A DNA stretch of 64,000 nt from Trichoderma breve (Eukaryota > Ascomycota > Sordariomycetes > Hypocreales > Hypocreaceae). Of this stretch, positions 45,745 through 57,996 are shown in pieces (the stretch's first letter is position 1; each line of letters starts with the position of its first letter). The position numbers and the translations under genes were made by a program. The notes under the pieces were generated by a model, which saw only the letters and a list, made by a program, of their open reading frames with translations, did no database searches and was not told where the DNA came from. The stretch covers positions 4,617,290-4,681,289 of the forward strand of contig NC_079235.1 in assembly GCF_028502605.1 (NCBI RefSeq). Direction: 5' to 3'.

Positions 45745-46725
45745 ATGTACTCTTCCCGCATTTTTGCATCCATCGGCGCTGTTACGGTTGCTGCCCTCGC
45801 TATCAACGTCCTCTCCGCCGTCAAGGTCTACATCCTTCCCTCAAAGCTGAAGCGATATGCACATGTTTCAGCCGATGGCAAGCATCCGTGGGCCTTGGTG
45901 ACTGGCGCATCAGACGGCATTGGCCGAGCTTTTGCTGAAGAGCTCGCGTTACGGGGCTTCAATATCGTTCTCCACGGCCGCAACCAGACAAAACTTGACA
46001 TGGTGAAGTCGGAGCTGCAAGAGAAACACCCAGAGACTTTTTTTCGAACTCTTGTCGCAGACGCCAGCAAAGTGCAGTGCGTGAATTGTCTGCAGGGCGG
46101 AGAGAACGAGTCACAACACCCGCTAGACTTCAATGCTATCAAAGACGCGCTTCAAGACTTGCACCTCACAGTCCTGATCAACAATGCGGGTGGCGGCGCC
46201 AGGGATCCCGTCTATCTCTCGCTGAGCGACAGTTCTGAGGAGCGCATTACCGATAACGTCACCGTCAATGCATTGTTTCCTCTGCATCTGATTCGTGTTC
46301 TTCTTCCGCATCTGGCGCAAAATTCGCCTGCCCTGATCATGAACATCAGCTCCCTAGCTGACGCTGGGCTTCCCTTGCTTGCCTCTTACAGCGCAAGCAA
46401 ACAATTTTTAATGACTTTAACGCGTACTATAGACCTGGAAATTGCGTTCTCGGGCAAAGCAGAGATTGAGTGCTTGGGGGTCCGCGTTGGTAACGTCACT
46501 GGTGTATCGCATAATAGACAGTCTCCGTCAGTGTTCACGCCATCAGCCGAGACAATGGCTCGAGCGGCGCTAGATCGTGCCGGTCGCGGGCACGGGGTTA
46601 TAACCGGCCACTGGGCGCATGCGCTGCAACAGGCTATGATGGATTTTATGCCTACGTTTCTAGCAAGAATTGTTATTCTTAATACCATTCGCGAGAGGAA
46701 GGAAGCCGAATTAAAATCGAGCTAA
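45745..46725 (+). CDS. SDR, very-long-chain 3-oxoacyl-CoA reductase / 17-beta-HSD-like
   Basis: Single exon, 326 residues. I chose the ATG at 45745 because it opens directly on a membrane segment (FASIGAVTVAALAINVLSAV). The frame itself extends back to 45613. TGASDGIGRAFAEELA is the NADP-binding loop, INNAGGG the NNAG motif, MNISSLA carries the catalytic Ser and YSASK the Tyr/Lys pair. The N-terminal anchor, short linker (YILPSKLKRY) and length match the ER-bound KAR/HSD17B12 family, yet the family's fatty-elongation partners are not nearby. A metabolite-specific ketoreductase in the NRPS neighbourhood is an alternative. Confidence 0.88.
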   Translation: MYSSRIFASIGAVTVAALAINVLSAVKVYILPSKLKRYAHVSADGKHPWALVTGASDGIGRAFAEELALRGFNIVLHGRNQTKLDMVKSELQEKHPETFFRTLVADASKVQCVNCLQGGENESQHPLDFNAIKDALQDLHLTVLINNAGGGARDPVYLSLSDSSEERITDNVTVNALFPLHLIRVLLPHLAQNSPALIMNISSLADAGLPLLASYSASKQFLMTLTRTIDLEIAFSGKAEIECLGVRVGNVTGVSHNRQSPSVFTPSAETMARAALDRAGRGHGVITGHWAHALQQAMMDFMPTFLARIVILNTIRERKEAELKSS

Positions 46726-47870
46726 AATGTCGTTTATTCGATACGTGGCATTGAATAAAAGATATATGTCCTATTGACAGCCAGATGATATAGTTCTGAA
46801 CGGGTTTGATCAATATTAAAAATTCTACGCGAGGAGTCAGCTACCAACGGTAGAATATACCAATTTCCAAAAAAACAAGAAATAAATTTGTTTAACCGTT
46901 TGCGTAAACCATAAAGGCCCATGTTAATATATATGTAACAGAACGTATGATTTTATTCTATTGCCAGAGTACAACTCGAGTTATGTAGGGTAAGGATGGG
47001 CACCTCATCTAGCTCTGTAGCCGTGTGAGAGTAGCGTTCTTGGAACTATTCTCTTTCTGCTTCTTGTGGTACCAATCACGTTTGCAATCAGGGTAACCGG
47101 AATGGGGGCCTGGTCAGCCATTGTTATCTGCTACTGTACACTACGAAAAATGTACTGGTTATCATTTACGATCATAATGGGAATCTGATCAAAGATTTAA
47201 AATTTTTTTGCCACAGCTTGACTTGCTTCGTTGTTCTCTTGTGTATTACTGTCTCCATACACCTACATTATGATTGAACGCTCACATTTCCACATATCCG
47301 CAATGACTTCAATATGTTTCAGAGTGGAAATCACGTATGCAATGACCAAGTTCAGAAAACATAGCTACCACTTTGAAATGCCCTAGGAGACATGGTTTTG
47401 TTGATGTTGGCTGGGTGAACTCATACAGGAGCCTTACCGATGGACAGCAGAGGGAGCCATCTTGCTGAGTAAGTCCCTACACATGATTTAGAAACCGGAA
47501 ACTCATGGATAATGAAAGATTGCGTTGCCGGCTAGAGATTGAAACATGCACGATGAAAGAGTTTGCCGATGCAAGAGATCGAGAAACAGTTACCCCAGAC
47601 CGGTTCTGCCTTTCTGCATACCATTGGCTTAGAATATTCTAGTATCCTGATGCCAGCCCATGTTGGGAGATTTGTCGGCGCCGTCTAATTATACAAAAGT
47701 TTCTTTTTCAAGGCCATATTACAAGGGATGACAGTTGTTCATTGACAATGAGTACATACTATCCTTTGGCGCACGGTTCGTCACACCTATTCAAATATGC
47801 TTCCAACTTATAATACTAAGCAACTGTTTACAACCATAGTAATTTCTTCATAAGTTTCTGTTTTCCGTTT
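46726..47870. other. AT-rich intergenic spacer
   Basis: A 1.15 kb tail-to-tail spacer. Short frames have no protein-like character. I see no repeat or RNA. Confidence 0.5.
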
Positions 47871-48875
47871 TCAAGCCAATGTCTTCAAGAATTCAACAAT
47901 TCTCTCTCCTAGCCATTCGCGAGCAGAGTCCCGTCGAACGGTATGGCCAGTATTCGGTATCAAATCTGACAAAGGACTAACTTGAGCTCCCGCCTCTTGA
48001 TAAAGCTTGTTTAATCTTTTCTGATCAACATGACGTGGTACATTCTCGTCTTTTGCAGAATGCAGAACCAGCACGGGTTTGTCAAAGCGGCTCCAGATTT
48101 TCTTTATCGTAGCATTATCAAGATCAGAGGAAAAGTAATCCTCATCTCCGCTAAACCGAAAATTGTTAGTAAATGGGTGTAATATTTTGTGGGTTGATAT
48201 GATTGCAGCTACACACCCCTTTGCCAATAATGATCTTAATCTGTACGCTGAGACGGCAAGCCCTAGCGATGGTGGGATGACCTCTTTTGGAGCAATGTGG
48301 TCTGCTTTACCCTCTGCAATCATCTGCTCCGCAACTTGTACGCTCTTATCTGTATCTGGAAACTCCAGCTTAAATGCTTCACGATCAGAAATTGGTGCTT
48401 GCAGAATGAAGCCGTCGACTGGGCTGCTGCCATGCTTGGCGTAGTTTGTGTATTCTGCACAGTCCTATAGTACCGTTAACCCTCACTTCCAACATGCTCA
48501 TTAGAGAAAGTAGGCAACAAATGCGAATCATACCTGACAACCTGTAGAGTGGCCAAAAAGCACGATTTTTTCTTTACCAATCGATCTCAAATATTTGACA
48601 AGCGTGGAGATGTCGGCGACATCGTCAGCGAGCGATGCAGTGCCAAATCCCGAAAAAGAGCTTCTTAAGCGAAACTCAAAGAGGGAATAGCTCAGATTTT
48701 CTGCATCTTCGAGATATTTTGCAACAGTCCGAAGATACTGCACAGAATGTGGCCCGTCTCCTAGACCTCCGATGAAGACAACGGCGTTCTTGCGCCCAAT
48801 TGAGCCCGTCTCGTAGGCTGCGTAGCCGGGACGGTAAGGGTGGACCGTAACGGAGAAGGGGACATTAGCATTCAT
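47871..48875 (-). CDS. DUF1749 alpha/beta hydrolase (SidJ-like esterase)
   Basis: Three exons, 48875-48534, 48464-48217 and 48150-47871, giving 289 residues. The fold starts with AVVFIGGLGDGPHS (oxyanion region). The elbow GHSTGCQD has the Ser nucleophile, HSAKDENVP the acid and IPNTGHTVRRD the His, so the triad is intact. The GGLGDG and GHSTGCQD signatures define the fungal DUF1749 group. That group includes Aspergillus fumigatus SidJ, which hydrolyses the ester bonds of fusarinine-type siderophores. It lies ~560 bp downstream of, and co-directional with, the NRPS. It may release, trim or degrade the peptide product. No other siderophore genes are in the window. Confidence 0.87.
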
Positions 48876-49434
48876 GATGGCGATGAAGAAGGTCTGGTTT
48901 GTTTCCTATGAGTAGCATTGGAGATGTGCTTTACGTTCTGGGTCAAACGATTAAATGCATCCTACGGATGACACGATGGAATAAATACTGGAGCAGTGTA
49001 AGCAGGAATGCATTCATCCGTTGAAACGCGCTAGAGGGTCTGCTGTAGGGGTCTGGGGGGGTGTGCATGTGGAGCAACCGGGGTGTTATAAGGTATCCAT
49101 GGGATGATCCATCTCAGCCCGTTTACGTGTACAACACTCACTACTCCGTACTCCGTACTCCGAACTGAAGCATTGGTTACAGGGGGTCAAGAGATCCACA
49201 GCTGACAGAAGTATGTAACGACAGATGCATGTGATTAAATTGGTGTGCACCTGGTAGCCTCGGAGGGATAAGGCAGACACTTGCTCATACAGCGAGCAGT
49301 ACTGAAAGCGCCTACTACGCAGTGCCTAAGCGAATGCTCTCATTGTGATTACCCAGTGATATTTTCAGAAGAAAACAAGTCTTCAACTTAAAAGTCGATA
49401 ATAAAAAACGTTCGAATAGCAACAGCATGAACGC
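48876..49434. promoter_or_regulatory. spacer between NRPS stop and hydrolase start
   Basis: A 559 bp spacer holding the hydrolase promoter. A TACTCCG triple repeat lies near 49141-49162. No coding exon is evident. Confidence 0.45.
49141..49162. repeat. TACTCCG short tandem repeat, three copies
   Basis: Three consecutive copies of TACTCCG upstream of the DUF1749 gene. Short arrays of this kind are frequent in ascomycete spacers. No function is assigned. Confidence 0.6.
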
Positions 49435-52400
49435 TCAAAGCTGAATGTCCTCAACCTTGCGCAAAGGATCAGTAACGATTGCGCTGATCGCCTTCCCAAA
49501 AACGCGAGCTACCTCGCGCTTCTCATCTGAGCTGAGGAAATTTGGCCGGAAAGTTAACTTCACCAGAGTCCCGGCATTTCCATCACTTACGCGCACGGTA
49601 ATGTCATACTGAAACATGTTTGTTAGTCATATATGCTCGCACAGTCTAATTGGGTGCCATACCTCGTTTGGATCAAAGGCGTCGAGATGGTTCACCGACA
49701 AGCCGTCCTGAGCTTCCCAACCCCACGATCTCTGAAAACTTACAATGCTGTTGAAAAGCGCCTTCTTTTTGAGACCTAGCATGTGGTGAATCTCCCTCAG
49801 AGGAAGATGTTGGTATGGCAAGCTGTCAAGATAGTCTTGCTGAGCAGCCTTCAAGACCTCGAGCATCGACAATGAGTTTTCAAAAGAGATAAGGCATGGT
49901 TCCATACTAATGAGAGGGCCGAAGATCCTATCCACTCGTGGAATGGGAGCGTCTCTTCCAGAACTAATATTGCCAAAGCATGGCGATAAACTTCCGGTAT
50001 ACAGTCTTAGAACCATGGCCCACGCAACACGGATCAATGTCGCAGTTGTAATTTCAGAAGCGCTGCAAAATTCCTTTATAAGCTCACTCGATTTAATGGG
50101 AACTTGAATGTTTTCAAAAGATGAAGAATTTTGGTCGACTACTGCAGCCGGTAAGATACAGGGTACAGCATTTTCAAGACGTCCAGACCAGAAGTCAATT
50201 GAAGCATCCTTAGACTGCGATTGAAGATATTCGACAAAACTCCTGTAAGATCCTGTCGAGCCCTGGGAATCATTATAGGCTTCCTGAAGATTCTTCCAAA
50301 GCAATTGCAGTGAGAACCCATCCATGATAGCATGACTAATGTGCAACTCCAAATGGGCTGTCGTTGCATCAATCTCGTGTATGATGAGATGGTGCTGCAA
50401 TTCGTCAGGCCCGTAAGTCTCACTTATCTCATGCTGAAGTGTCCAATGAGACGTCGAGTTCTGTTTTCGTATGCGGCAAACGGATGGTATCGGATCCTTT
50501 AACACGACGTGGAATGCTTCTTTTTGCTCGCCAATTTTGGTGATCAAAAGAGATCGTAGGAGTGCATGCTTACGGACTACCTCTCTCCACGCCATCTCAA
50601 GTTTTGGAATATCCAGTATTCCTGCTCCAAGCCCTGCTCTCACTTCGACGGCGAATTTGGCTCTATAGTTGCGTGGATCTCGTTTGCAGGCTGCTAAGAC
50701 ACCTTTTTGAAGAGGGGAGCATGGAAAGATGTCCTCTACATCACTTGATTTGACACCAAGTCGGCTCAGATGATACTGAGAAAGTTCTTGAATATTGTCA
50801 TATGTTTGGAAAGCCAGTGGAAAATCCGTAAGGGTCCAACGAGGCATAGCCGTAGGCAGCTCGCTGGACATTCTAGCCAGTGTGCCCTGTAGGATGTCGA
50901 CCCAATCGCAAATTTCACTTTGATGGTTCATGTATTTATTATAAGCGACCGATACAATGAGCGAGCCTTTCTCTACTCGTGCCCCAATATCAAATAAGGC
51001 AAATCTCTGAACATCTAGACGTGCAAGAGGGTCACAGTTTCGAGGCAATTGAAGCTTCTGAAAGAAAGCGTCATCATTCTCGAGTTGCTGGTAGATTCCT
51101 GCATAGTTGAACAAAATCTCCACTGGGAATTGCTTAGCAAATTCCATGGCTCCAGCACCGTCTTTGCAGAGAGATGTGAATTTTGCCCACCCGTTCTGTG
51201 GTTGGTTGCGCATCAGATCTTTTGTGAGTCGTATTACATCATCTAGGCTAGAATTGACGTCGGAAGGCACCTGCACGGGGGACATAGTGGTGAACCAGCC
51301 AACAGTGTTAGAAACATCCACGGCATTGTCCCATGGCTCACGGCCATGGCCCTCATTCATAATCATCGGACTGTGACGATCTGGGAATCTTGATACGAAT
51401 GAGTGAATGACTGCCGCTATCATGAGCTCCACTGGCCGCGTTCCGAATGCATCATTACAGTGTCCCAGAATGGCTGAGGTTGCTTGGACTTTGAGTGCAA
51501 AAGTTTTGGTGAGAATGCTGTCGGACTTATTCGAGAGGTAGTCCACTCCCCAATATTCTAGATGCCCCATCTCAGGTTTACTGGGCCTAAATGACTGCGT
51601 TTCCAACCCGATCGACGCATACTGCTCTTGAAGTATTGTCCAAGTTTGAAAGTCTAGCGATGCGGATGCAAAGTTGTCTTTGAAGGTCAAAATCGACTCC
51701 AGATCGCGCAACAGCACCCTCCAAGACACAAGGTCAACCACAAGGTGATGTATTGAGAGAAACAAAGACTGAGTTTCATCTTCATTGATGATGCAGGCTG
51801 CAATTAAGGGTCCTTTCACAATGTCAAGGCTGCCGCGACATTGAGCTATCATATTGGCGACGGATTCTTCGTTCGTTTGTTTGGCACGTATAAAAATTGA
51901 CCCGGAGATATCTTGGCTAATTTTTTGTTGCCATGATTCCTCATTGTCTTGAAAAAATCGCGCACGCAGTATGCTATGCCGCTCAACCAAGGTTTCAATT
52001 GCTGCCGCAATAACGTCCTGCGACAAGTTTGTCTTCAAACCAAGGAAGAAGTTTTGATCATAAGGCAGATTTGGAGACGGTTGGAGATGCATATAGAGAT
52101 TTTGCATAGGACTTAATGAGAAACTATTGCCTGTATCCTCAGACGGCTGGACGGAATAATTTGTAAGAGGACGGGCGACAGCTGAATTTGCTGCCAACTT
52201 CGATACAGTCTTGACGCGCAGGACGTCTGCGCTGCTGATGTTAATGTAAGAAGCTCGCGCTAGCGAGGAGACTTGCATGGCGGTGATAGAATCGCCCCCA
52301 AGCTGTAGAAAGCTATCATCGACACCAATATCCGATTCATTGACATTAAGAACTTGGGCCCAAATACGTCGTATCTGGACTTCCACTGCGGAGGACGGTT

Positions 52401-55400
52401 GCTGTTTGGGTTTTGGAGAACTTGTCTGTCGTTCCGCGCGCTGCCTTGCTAGGAGCTCCGATCCAATCATGCGGAGCTTCTTGCGATCGGTCTTTTCAGT
52501 GGCCGTCATAGGCATTTCCTCCAGATGGAAAATTGCCACCGGGATCATATATAAAGGCAAGAGCTCAGTGAGAGCTTTCTCGACCTCAGGCTCAAGACCA
52601 TGCGATGTCTGGATAATGGAAGAATTGGTCTCCGCGTTTGTGCTGGTTTTCGTAACAAAAGCCACTAGTACTGGATTGGCACCGCTGTCGCCGTTCGATA
52701 CAACCTCTGCTACAACTTGGACAGCATCAGCTATGCATTGTTTGACATGGTGTTCAACTTCTCCGAGCTCAACTCGTTGGCCGCGAATTTTCACTTGGTT
52801 GTCTTTCCGGCTGATGTAATTTAATGTGCCATCGTCGTTATAGCTGACAAGATCACCCGTCTTGTATAAACGGCCGCGTCTTCCAGCGTGCTTCATAGAT
52901 CCCTTCAGTAGCCAGGACGGGTCTTCGATGAAGACAGCCTGTGTCTTCTCTGGGTTTCCCAGATACCCGCATCCAACAAGTGGTCCTTCTAGCAAGAGCT
53001 CACCAACTTTGCCAACTGGAACCAGGCGATTATGATCCTCGGCATCTGCAACCCAAGTGACATGGCCCAACCCGCGGCCAACATGAGGATTTCCCTCGCC
53101 ATCGGCTACATCCGTGTTGATGGTACTCACTGGAGTACATTCTGCCGGGCCATACGCATTGACAAGCTGCACACCCGCTGTTACCCATGGAGTCACATCA
53201 TCTCTACACAATGGTTCACCAATGGACATGATTAACTTGAGACAAGATACCTCTGTTGGGTGTAAAGTCCTCAGCACCGAAGGGGTAAGAATGATAGAAT
53301 CTGCCTGCATGTCGCTGATGGCCTTTGGTAAGTCACTTTTTCGATCCTCGTCGTTGGGGATGCATAGGCAAGCACCAGTAGCCAGCGTATAGAGAATGGC
53401 AAAAATCGACATGTCGAAGCTATATGAAGCAAAGTCGAAAACCCGCCAGCTCTTCTTGTAGGCAAATTTCTTTGTCTGATGATGTATGGCCGAGGCAAAA
53501 TTTATATGGCTGACCTGTGCTCCCTTGGGTACTCCAGTGCTGCCCGATGTGAATGCGACGTACAAAATTGAGTCTGGAGTTGGGCTACTCAATTGTCGCT
53601 CTGGCTGATTTTCCAGGTCGGAGGCTAGACTTGCTGAGACAGGGATGACGGTGCTAGCGAGGCGCAAGCTCAGGCTTTGGCAATCTGTGGATGAGAGGAT
53701 AATACGAGCATTGACTTGCTGCACAATGACCTGTAGTCGCTGCTCAGGAAGTGCATTATCAAGAAGAACAAATGTGCCTCCTGCCTTCACTACGGCAAGC
53801 AGCGATACAATTATCCACGCTGATTTCTCAAAGCAAAGCGGAACAATGTCACCCAATGCTAAGCCAATGTCCTGCAGCCGCCACGCCAACTTAGTAGAGA
53901 GGCGATCCAGCTCCTCATACGACAAAGTGGCGTCCCAAGCATAAATGGCAGGCGAAGCCGGATCAGCACAAACTTGATCTCCAATCAAACTGTGAACACA
54001 GCGGTCAATTGCATTCGGAAGACGACCGTTCCAACTCCATATCCTCTCCACATCTTGAGCTGTCATGATGTCGACTTTCAACATCTTCTCATCTGGATTT
54101 GCTATGCTCAGCTGTTGCAAAACAGACTCAAACGACTGAACAAGATTCTGGACAAGCTGAGTTTCCAGTACCTTGGAATCAAATCCTGCATGCACTGTAA
54201 TGCCGCGTGCGCCAAGTTTGACCTCGACCGTGAGAGCATAAGTATTGAGCTCTTGATATTCCTTTAATTCCCATTTGCCCAACGTCTCTTCTATGGGACT
54301 AATGTCTGGTTGGACAAGTAAAAGAGTCTGAAACTCGCAAGCTCGTTGACAGCCATCCCCTGACCTAGAGATCATGCTCAGCCCAGATTGCTCGAATGGA
54401 ATCATTTCAATGGCCTGCTTCTGTACTGTCTCTAGGTAGTCAACAATCGTGGAATGTTTGTCCCACCGGACTCTGACTGGAACAGTAGCAATAGTTGGGG
54501 CGGCCATTTTTTCAATGCCAGGGATTGGAGCATTCCGTCCGGACAGCGGAACACCAAATACGACATCATTGGCATCGATCCAAAGTCCAACGGTCAAGGC
54601 CCATGCAGCACGAATCAATGAAGATGTAGTAACCTTCATCGTTGTGGTATTTGGTATCGACATGTCCCATCGGAGCCTTGAATCGATTGAAGGTTGGTGT
54701 ATCGTTGGAGGGATCGTAGGAAATGGTGTCCCGCTATAGCCGTCTAAAAATCGTAACCAGTATGCTTTGGCTAACTCAGCACTCTGTCGATTTACATAAT
54801 CGATAAATCCGTTAAACTTTGGAGGAGCGTCCAAATCTTGACCGCGATAGACTTTGTCAACCGAATTAAGTATTAGGCGCATAGACCACCCATCGTAAAG
54901 TGCATGGTGGATTGTAAATACAAAATGGCTGTACAACCCAACTTCGTCCTTCACGAGAGCATAGCGCACAAGTGGCACGCCCAGTGCCATTTGGTGAGCT
55001 TTGTCTGCTTTTAGATAATCTTCAAGCCCAGTGGCTGTGACAAATGCGGCAGGCTGATTTATGACTACTTGAAGCAGTCGGCCATGATTTGGTGCAATGA
55101 TTCTCGTGCGCAAGATTTCGAACGCCCCAGATACCGTTTCCCAGGCCGTACGGAACCGATCTAGGTCAAGTCCCGGTGCTAGTCTCAGAATGCGCTGGGT
55201 GATGTAGTCGCCTTGCGTTATTGAAAGTGAAAAAAGCCCTTCTTGAAGCGGCGTGCATGGATACATATCCACGATGGTTTCTTCTTGAATCCCGTACAGC
55301 TTTTGCACCTCATCCAATAACAGTGGTAGATGAGAGTCTGCTGGTACAAGATGGAATGGAGAGATATCAACCGCACCATAGAATGATACTTGTTGCACAG

Positions 55401-57996
55401 TCTTTGCCACCTCTTCTAGAGTTGAAGAACCCAAAACATCTGCAACAGATAGACCCAGACCAATTTTTCGGGCTTCGCTAACAACTTTCATGGCCCCAAG
55501 AGAGTCGCCTCCAAGTTGTACAAAAGTATCATCTAAGCCAATACTTGAGAGTTTGAGGCGGAGCACCTGACTCCAAAGCGATTGAATCTGTTGCTCTTCG
55601 TCAAGGCTCGGCATTCGCTTGGGAGATGCACTTGTAGTTCTCATATCCGCCAAGTCCTGCAGGGAAAAAGAGCTGCCGATTTCTCGCAGCTTTCTTCTAT
55701 CTATCTTCCCGGTCGGGGTGGTGGGTAGTTTTGACATTGTGAAAAACAGTGCCGGTATCATATACGAGGGAAGATTCTTTGCCATGCGCTCCTCGTTATC
55801 TGGTGTAACGGGTAGTAGTGTCGCCTTAAATAAGTCACTTGTGGCTGGAATTGATGGCAATTCAATTGGTTGAGTAAATGCGGCAAGGATAAAATGATTC
55901 GCCTTTTCTCCTCGAGGGCTGATCACATCAACCACTACTTTCTCGACGTCGGAAAGCGCTTCCTTGATTCGATACTCTACCTCTCCAAGCTCGACACGCT
56001 GGCCACGGACTTTGACTTGCGCGTCCTTTCTCGCTACATAAGATAGGCTGCCGTCCTGGTGATATCGTACGAGATCACCCGTCTTGTACAACCGTCCCTG
56101 TCTTCCAGAGGGCTTGGATGGGCAGCCTTCTAGCAGCCACCGAGGATTGTCAATGAAGGACTGCGCTGTTCTTGCTTCGTCATTTAAGTAGCCAAGCCCA
56201 ACAAGAGGGCCTTCTAAAAGCAATTCTCCAACAGCGCCAACTGGCATCAGGCGATTGTGATCTTCAGGGTCAACTACCCATGTCACTTGCCCGATACCTT
56301 TTCCAATTCGCGTTGCCTCCTCTGGCGATTTCGCAATCACATTGAGTACACTTCTAGGTGCGCATTCTGAGAGCCCCAGCACATTCATCACCCGTACTTT
56401 TCCCCACCAGACCTTTATATCCTCGGTGTGAAGGCCTTCGCCAGAGAATATGACAAGCTCTACTTCAGGAATCAAGTCCGGGGTAATAAGTCTCGAGGCT
56501 GATGGTGTAAGGTGGATAACATTGGCGCGCAAAGATGCAATACTCTCGGCCAGCCTGTTTCTCTTATCATACTCGCTAGGGATACAAATGCAACCACCTG
56601 CAGTGAGGGTAATAAATAAATTGGCAATTGAGGCAACAAAACTATAGGAGGCAAAGTCAAACATCCTCATCTGGGAAGTGACCTTGTAGTGTTCCAGCTG
56701 ATATGTCATAGCTGAGGAGAAGTTTCTATGGCTTATCATAGCTCCTTTAGGCGTACCTGTGCTGCCGGAAGTGAATACGACGTACATGACGGAGTCTGGG
56801 TCCGGCGCAGGTATGAACAATGGCCCGCTAGACAGATTGACAAAGAATTCGTGATTGATTATGATGACTCTGTTGAGTAGTCTCATACTCACAGACTGGG
56901 AAGATAGGGAGGAGAGGATAAAGTCAGACTGTGTCTGGTGAGCTATGGTGCGCAGCCGCTCTTGGGGGAGGGAAGGGTCGAGAAGGACGAATCCACCGCC
57001 TGCTTTAAGGACACCAAGTAATGCAATCATTGTCCACATGGACTTTTCGAAGCACAAAGGTATCAATTTATTAGGCCCGACACCGAGCTCCACCAACCGG
57101 CAAGCAAGAATAGAAGAAAGATGATTTAACTCGCTGTAGGTCAACTGCCCGTCCCATGCCTGCACGGAGACTGCATCTGGCTGCTCACGAGCATTTTGCT
57201 CGATGACGGTGTGGATGCAAAGATCCACAGATGGAGGGCGATTGCCATTCCAGCTCCAAATTGTTTCCAGGTTGCCGTACGTTACCAGCTCAAGGTCGGC
57301 TAGGATGGTAGCAGGACTAGACTGTTGGAGTTGTTGGAAAAGAGACGTGAATTGTTTCAAAGCTCCTTCGACTACCCAGGACTCGACGACATTGGCGTCA
57401 AAGGTGGCAGTGATGGAGATTGATTCGGCGTCGTGAAGGATATGTAATAGGAGAGATTGTCCCGTCCAGCCTGCTAATGGCGGTTGGAACCTTCCAGTTT
57501 CACGTGTTTGAATAATAAGAAGACTTTGAAACTCGGCGGCCTGGTGGCTTTCGGGCGATATTTTGGCGATATTATCAAGCCCTATGTACTCAAACGGAGC
57601 CATTTCCCAGCCTTGCTTATAAATGGTTTTCAAATAGTCTGTGACAGTGGAAGCACGGTTCCAGCTGATCCTCACGGGAGCAAGAGCAGTCGTCTGATCA
57701 ACAAGATCATTCGTGCCATCAATGGAAGCATTTTGCTCAGATACTGTAACGCCGAAAACGACGTCGTCCGAATTCGTCATGCAACCAATCACCAATGCCC
57801 ATGACGCCCGCATCAAGACTGGTATGGTAGCAACAGGAGGCTTCTTCAAGTGTATAGGTATCTCATAGGTGATTGTGTCATTGGCCTGGGAGTTCTGATC
57901 AGGCAACTTGAGATGTGGGAATGTTGCCGCATTGAAATCAGTCAAAGTATTCTGCCAGTATAGCTCTGACTGACGAACAGAATCGGGGACCGTCAT
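49435..57996 (-). CDS. nonribosomal peptide synthetase, C*-A-T-C-A-T-E-C
   Basis: Two exons, 57996-49663 and 49608-49435, with a 54 bp intron, giving 2835 residues. The frame runs open to 58320, but the ATG at 57996 fits the domain start. Domain order is a C-terminal lobe of a condensation domain (1-280, no HHxxxDG), A1 (~300-800, FTSGSTGTPKG), T1 (LGGDSLG, ~830), C (HHALYDGWS, ~1030), A2 (~1370-1870, YGPAE), T2 (LGGDSIT, ~1900), an epimerase (HHLVVDLVSW ~2085, EGHGREPW) and a terminal C with SHAIMDGFS (~2555). A1 has Val at the position of the amino-binding Asp and LGLSE for YGPTE. A2 keeps the Asp (FDMSI). It probably builds a two-unit product with a D second residue. No thioesterase or reductase is present, so the last C domain may release by cyclisation. 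Confidence 0.9.

Noticed and set aside
49435..57996. The NRPS as an NPS6/SidD-type extracellular siderophore synthetase
   Set aside because: The SidJ-like neighbour and ABC transporter recall the fusarinine cluster. However, the C*-A-T-C-A-T-E-C order, the E domain, the A1 pocket and the absence of SidF/SidH-type genes do not fit.
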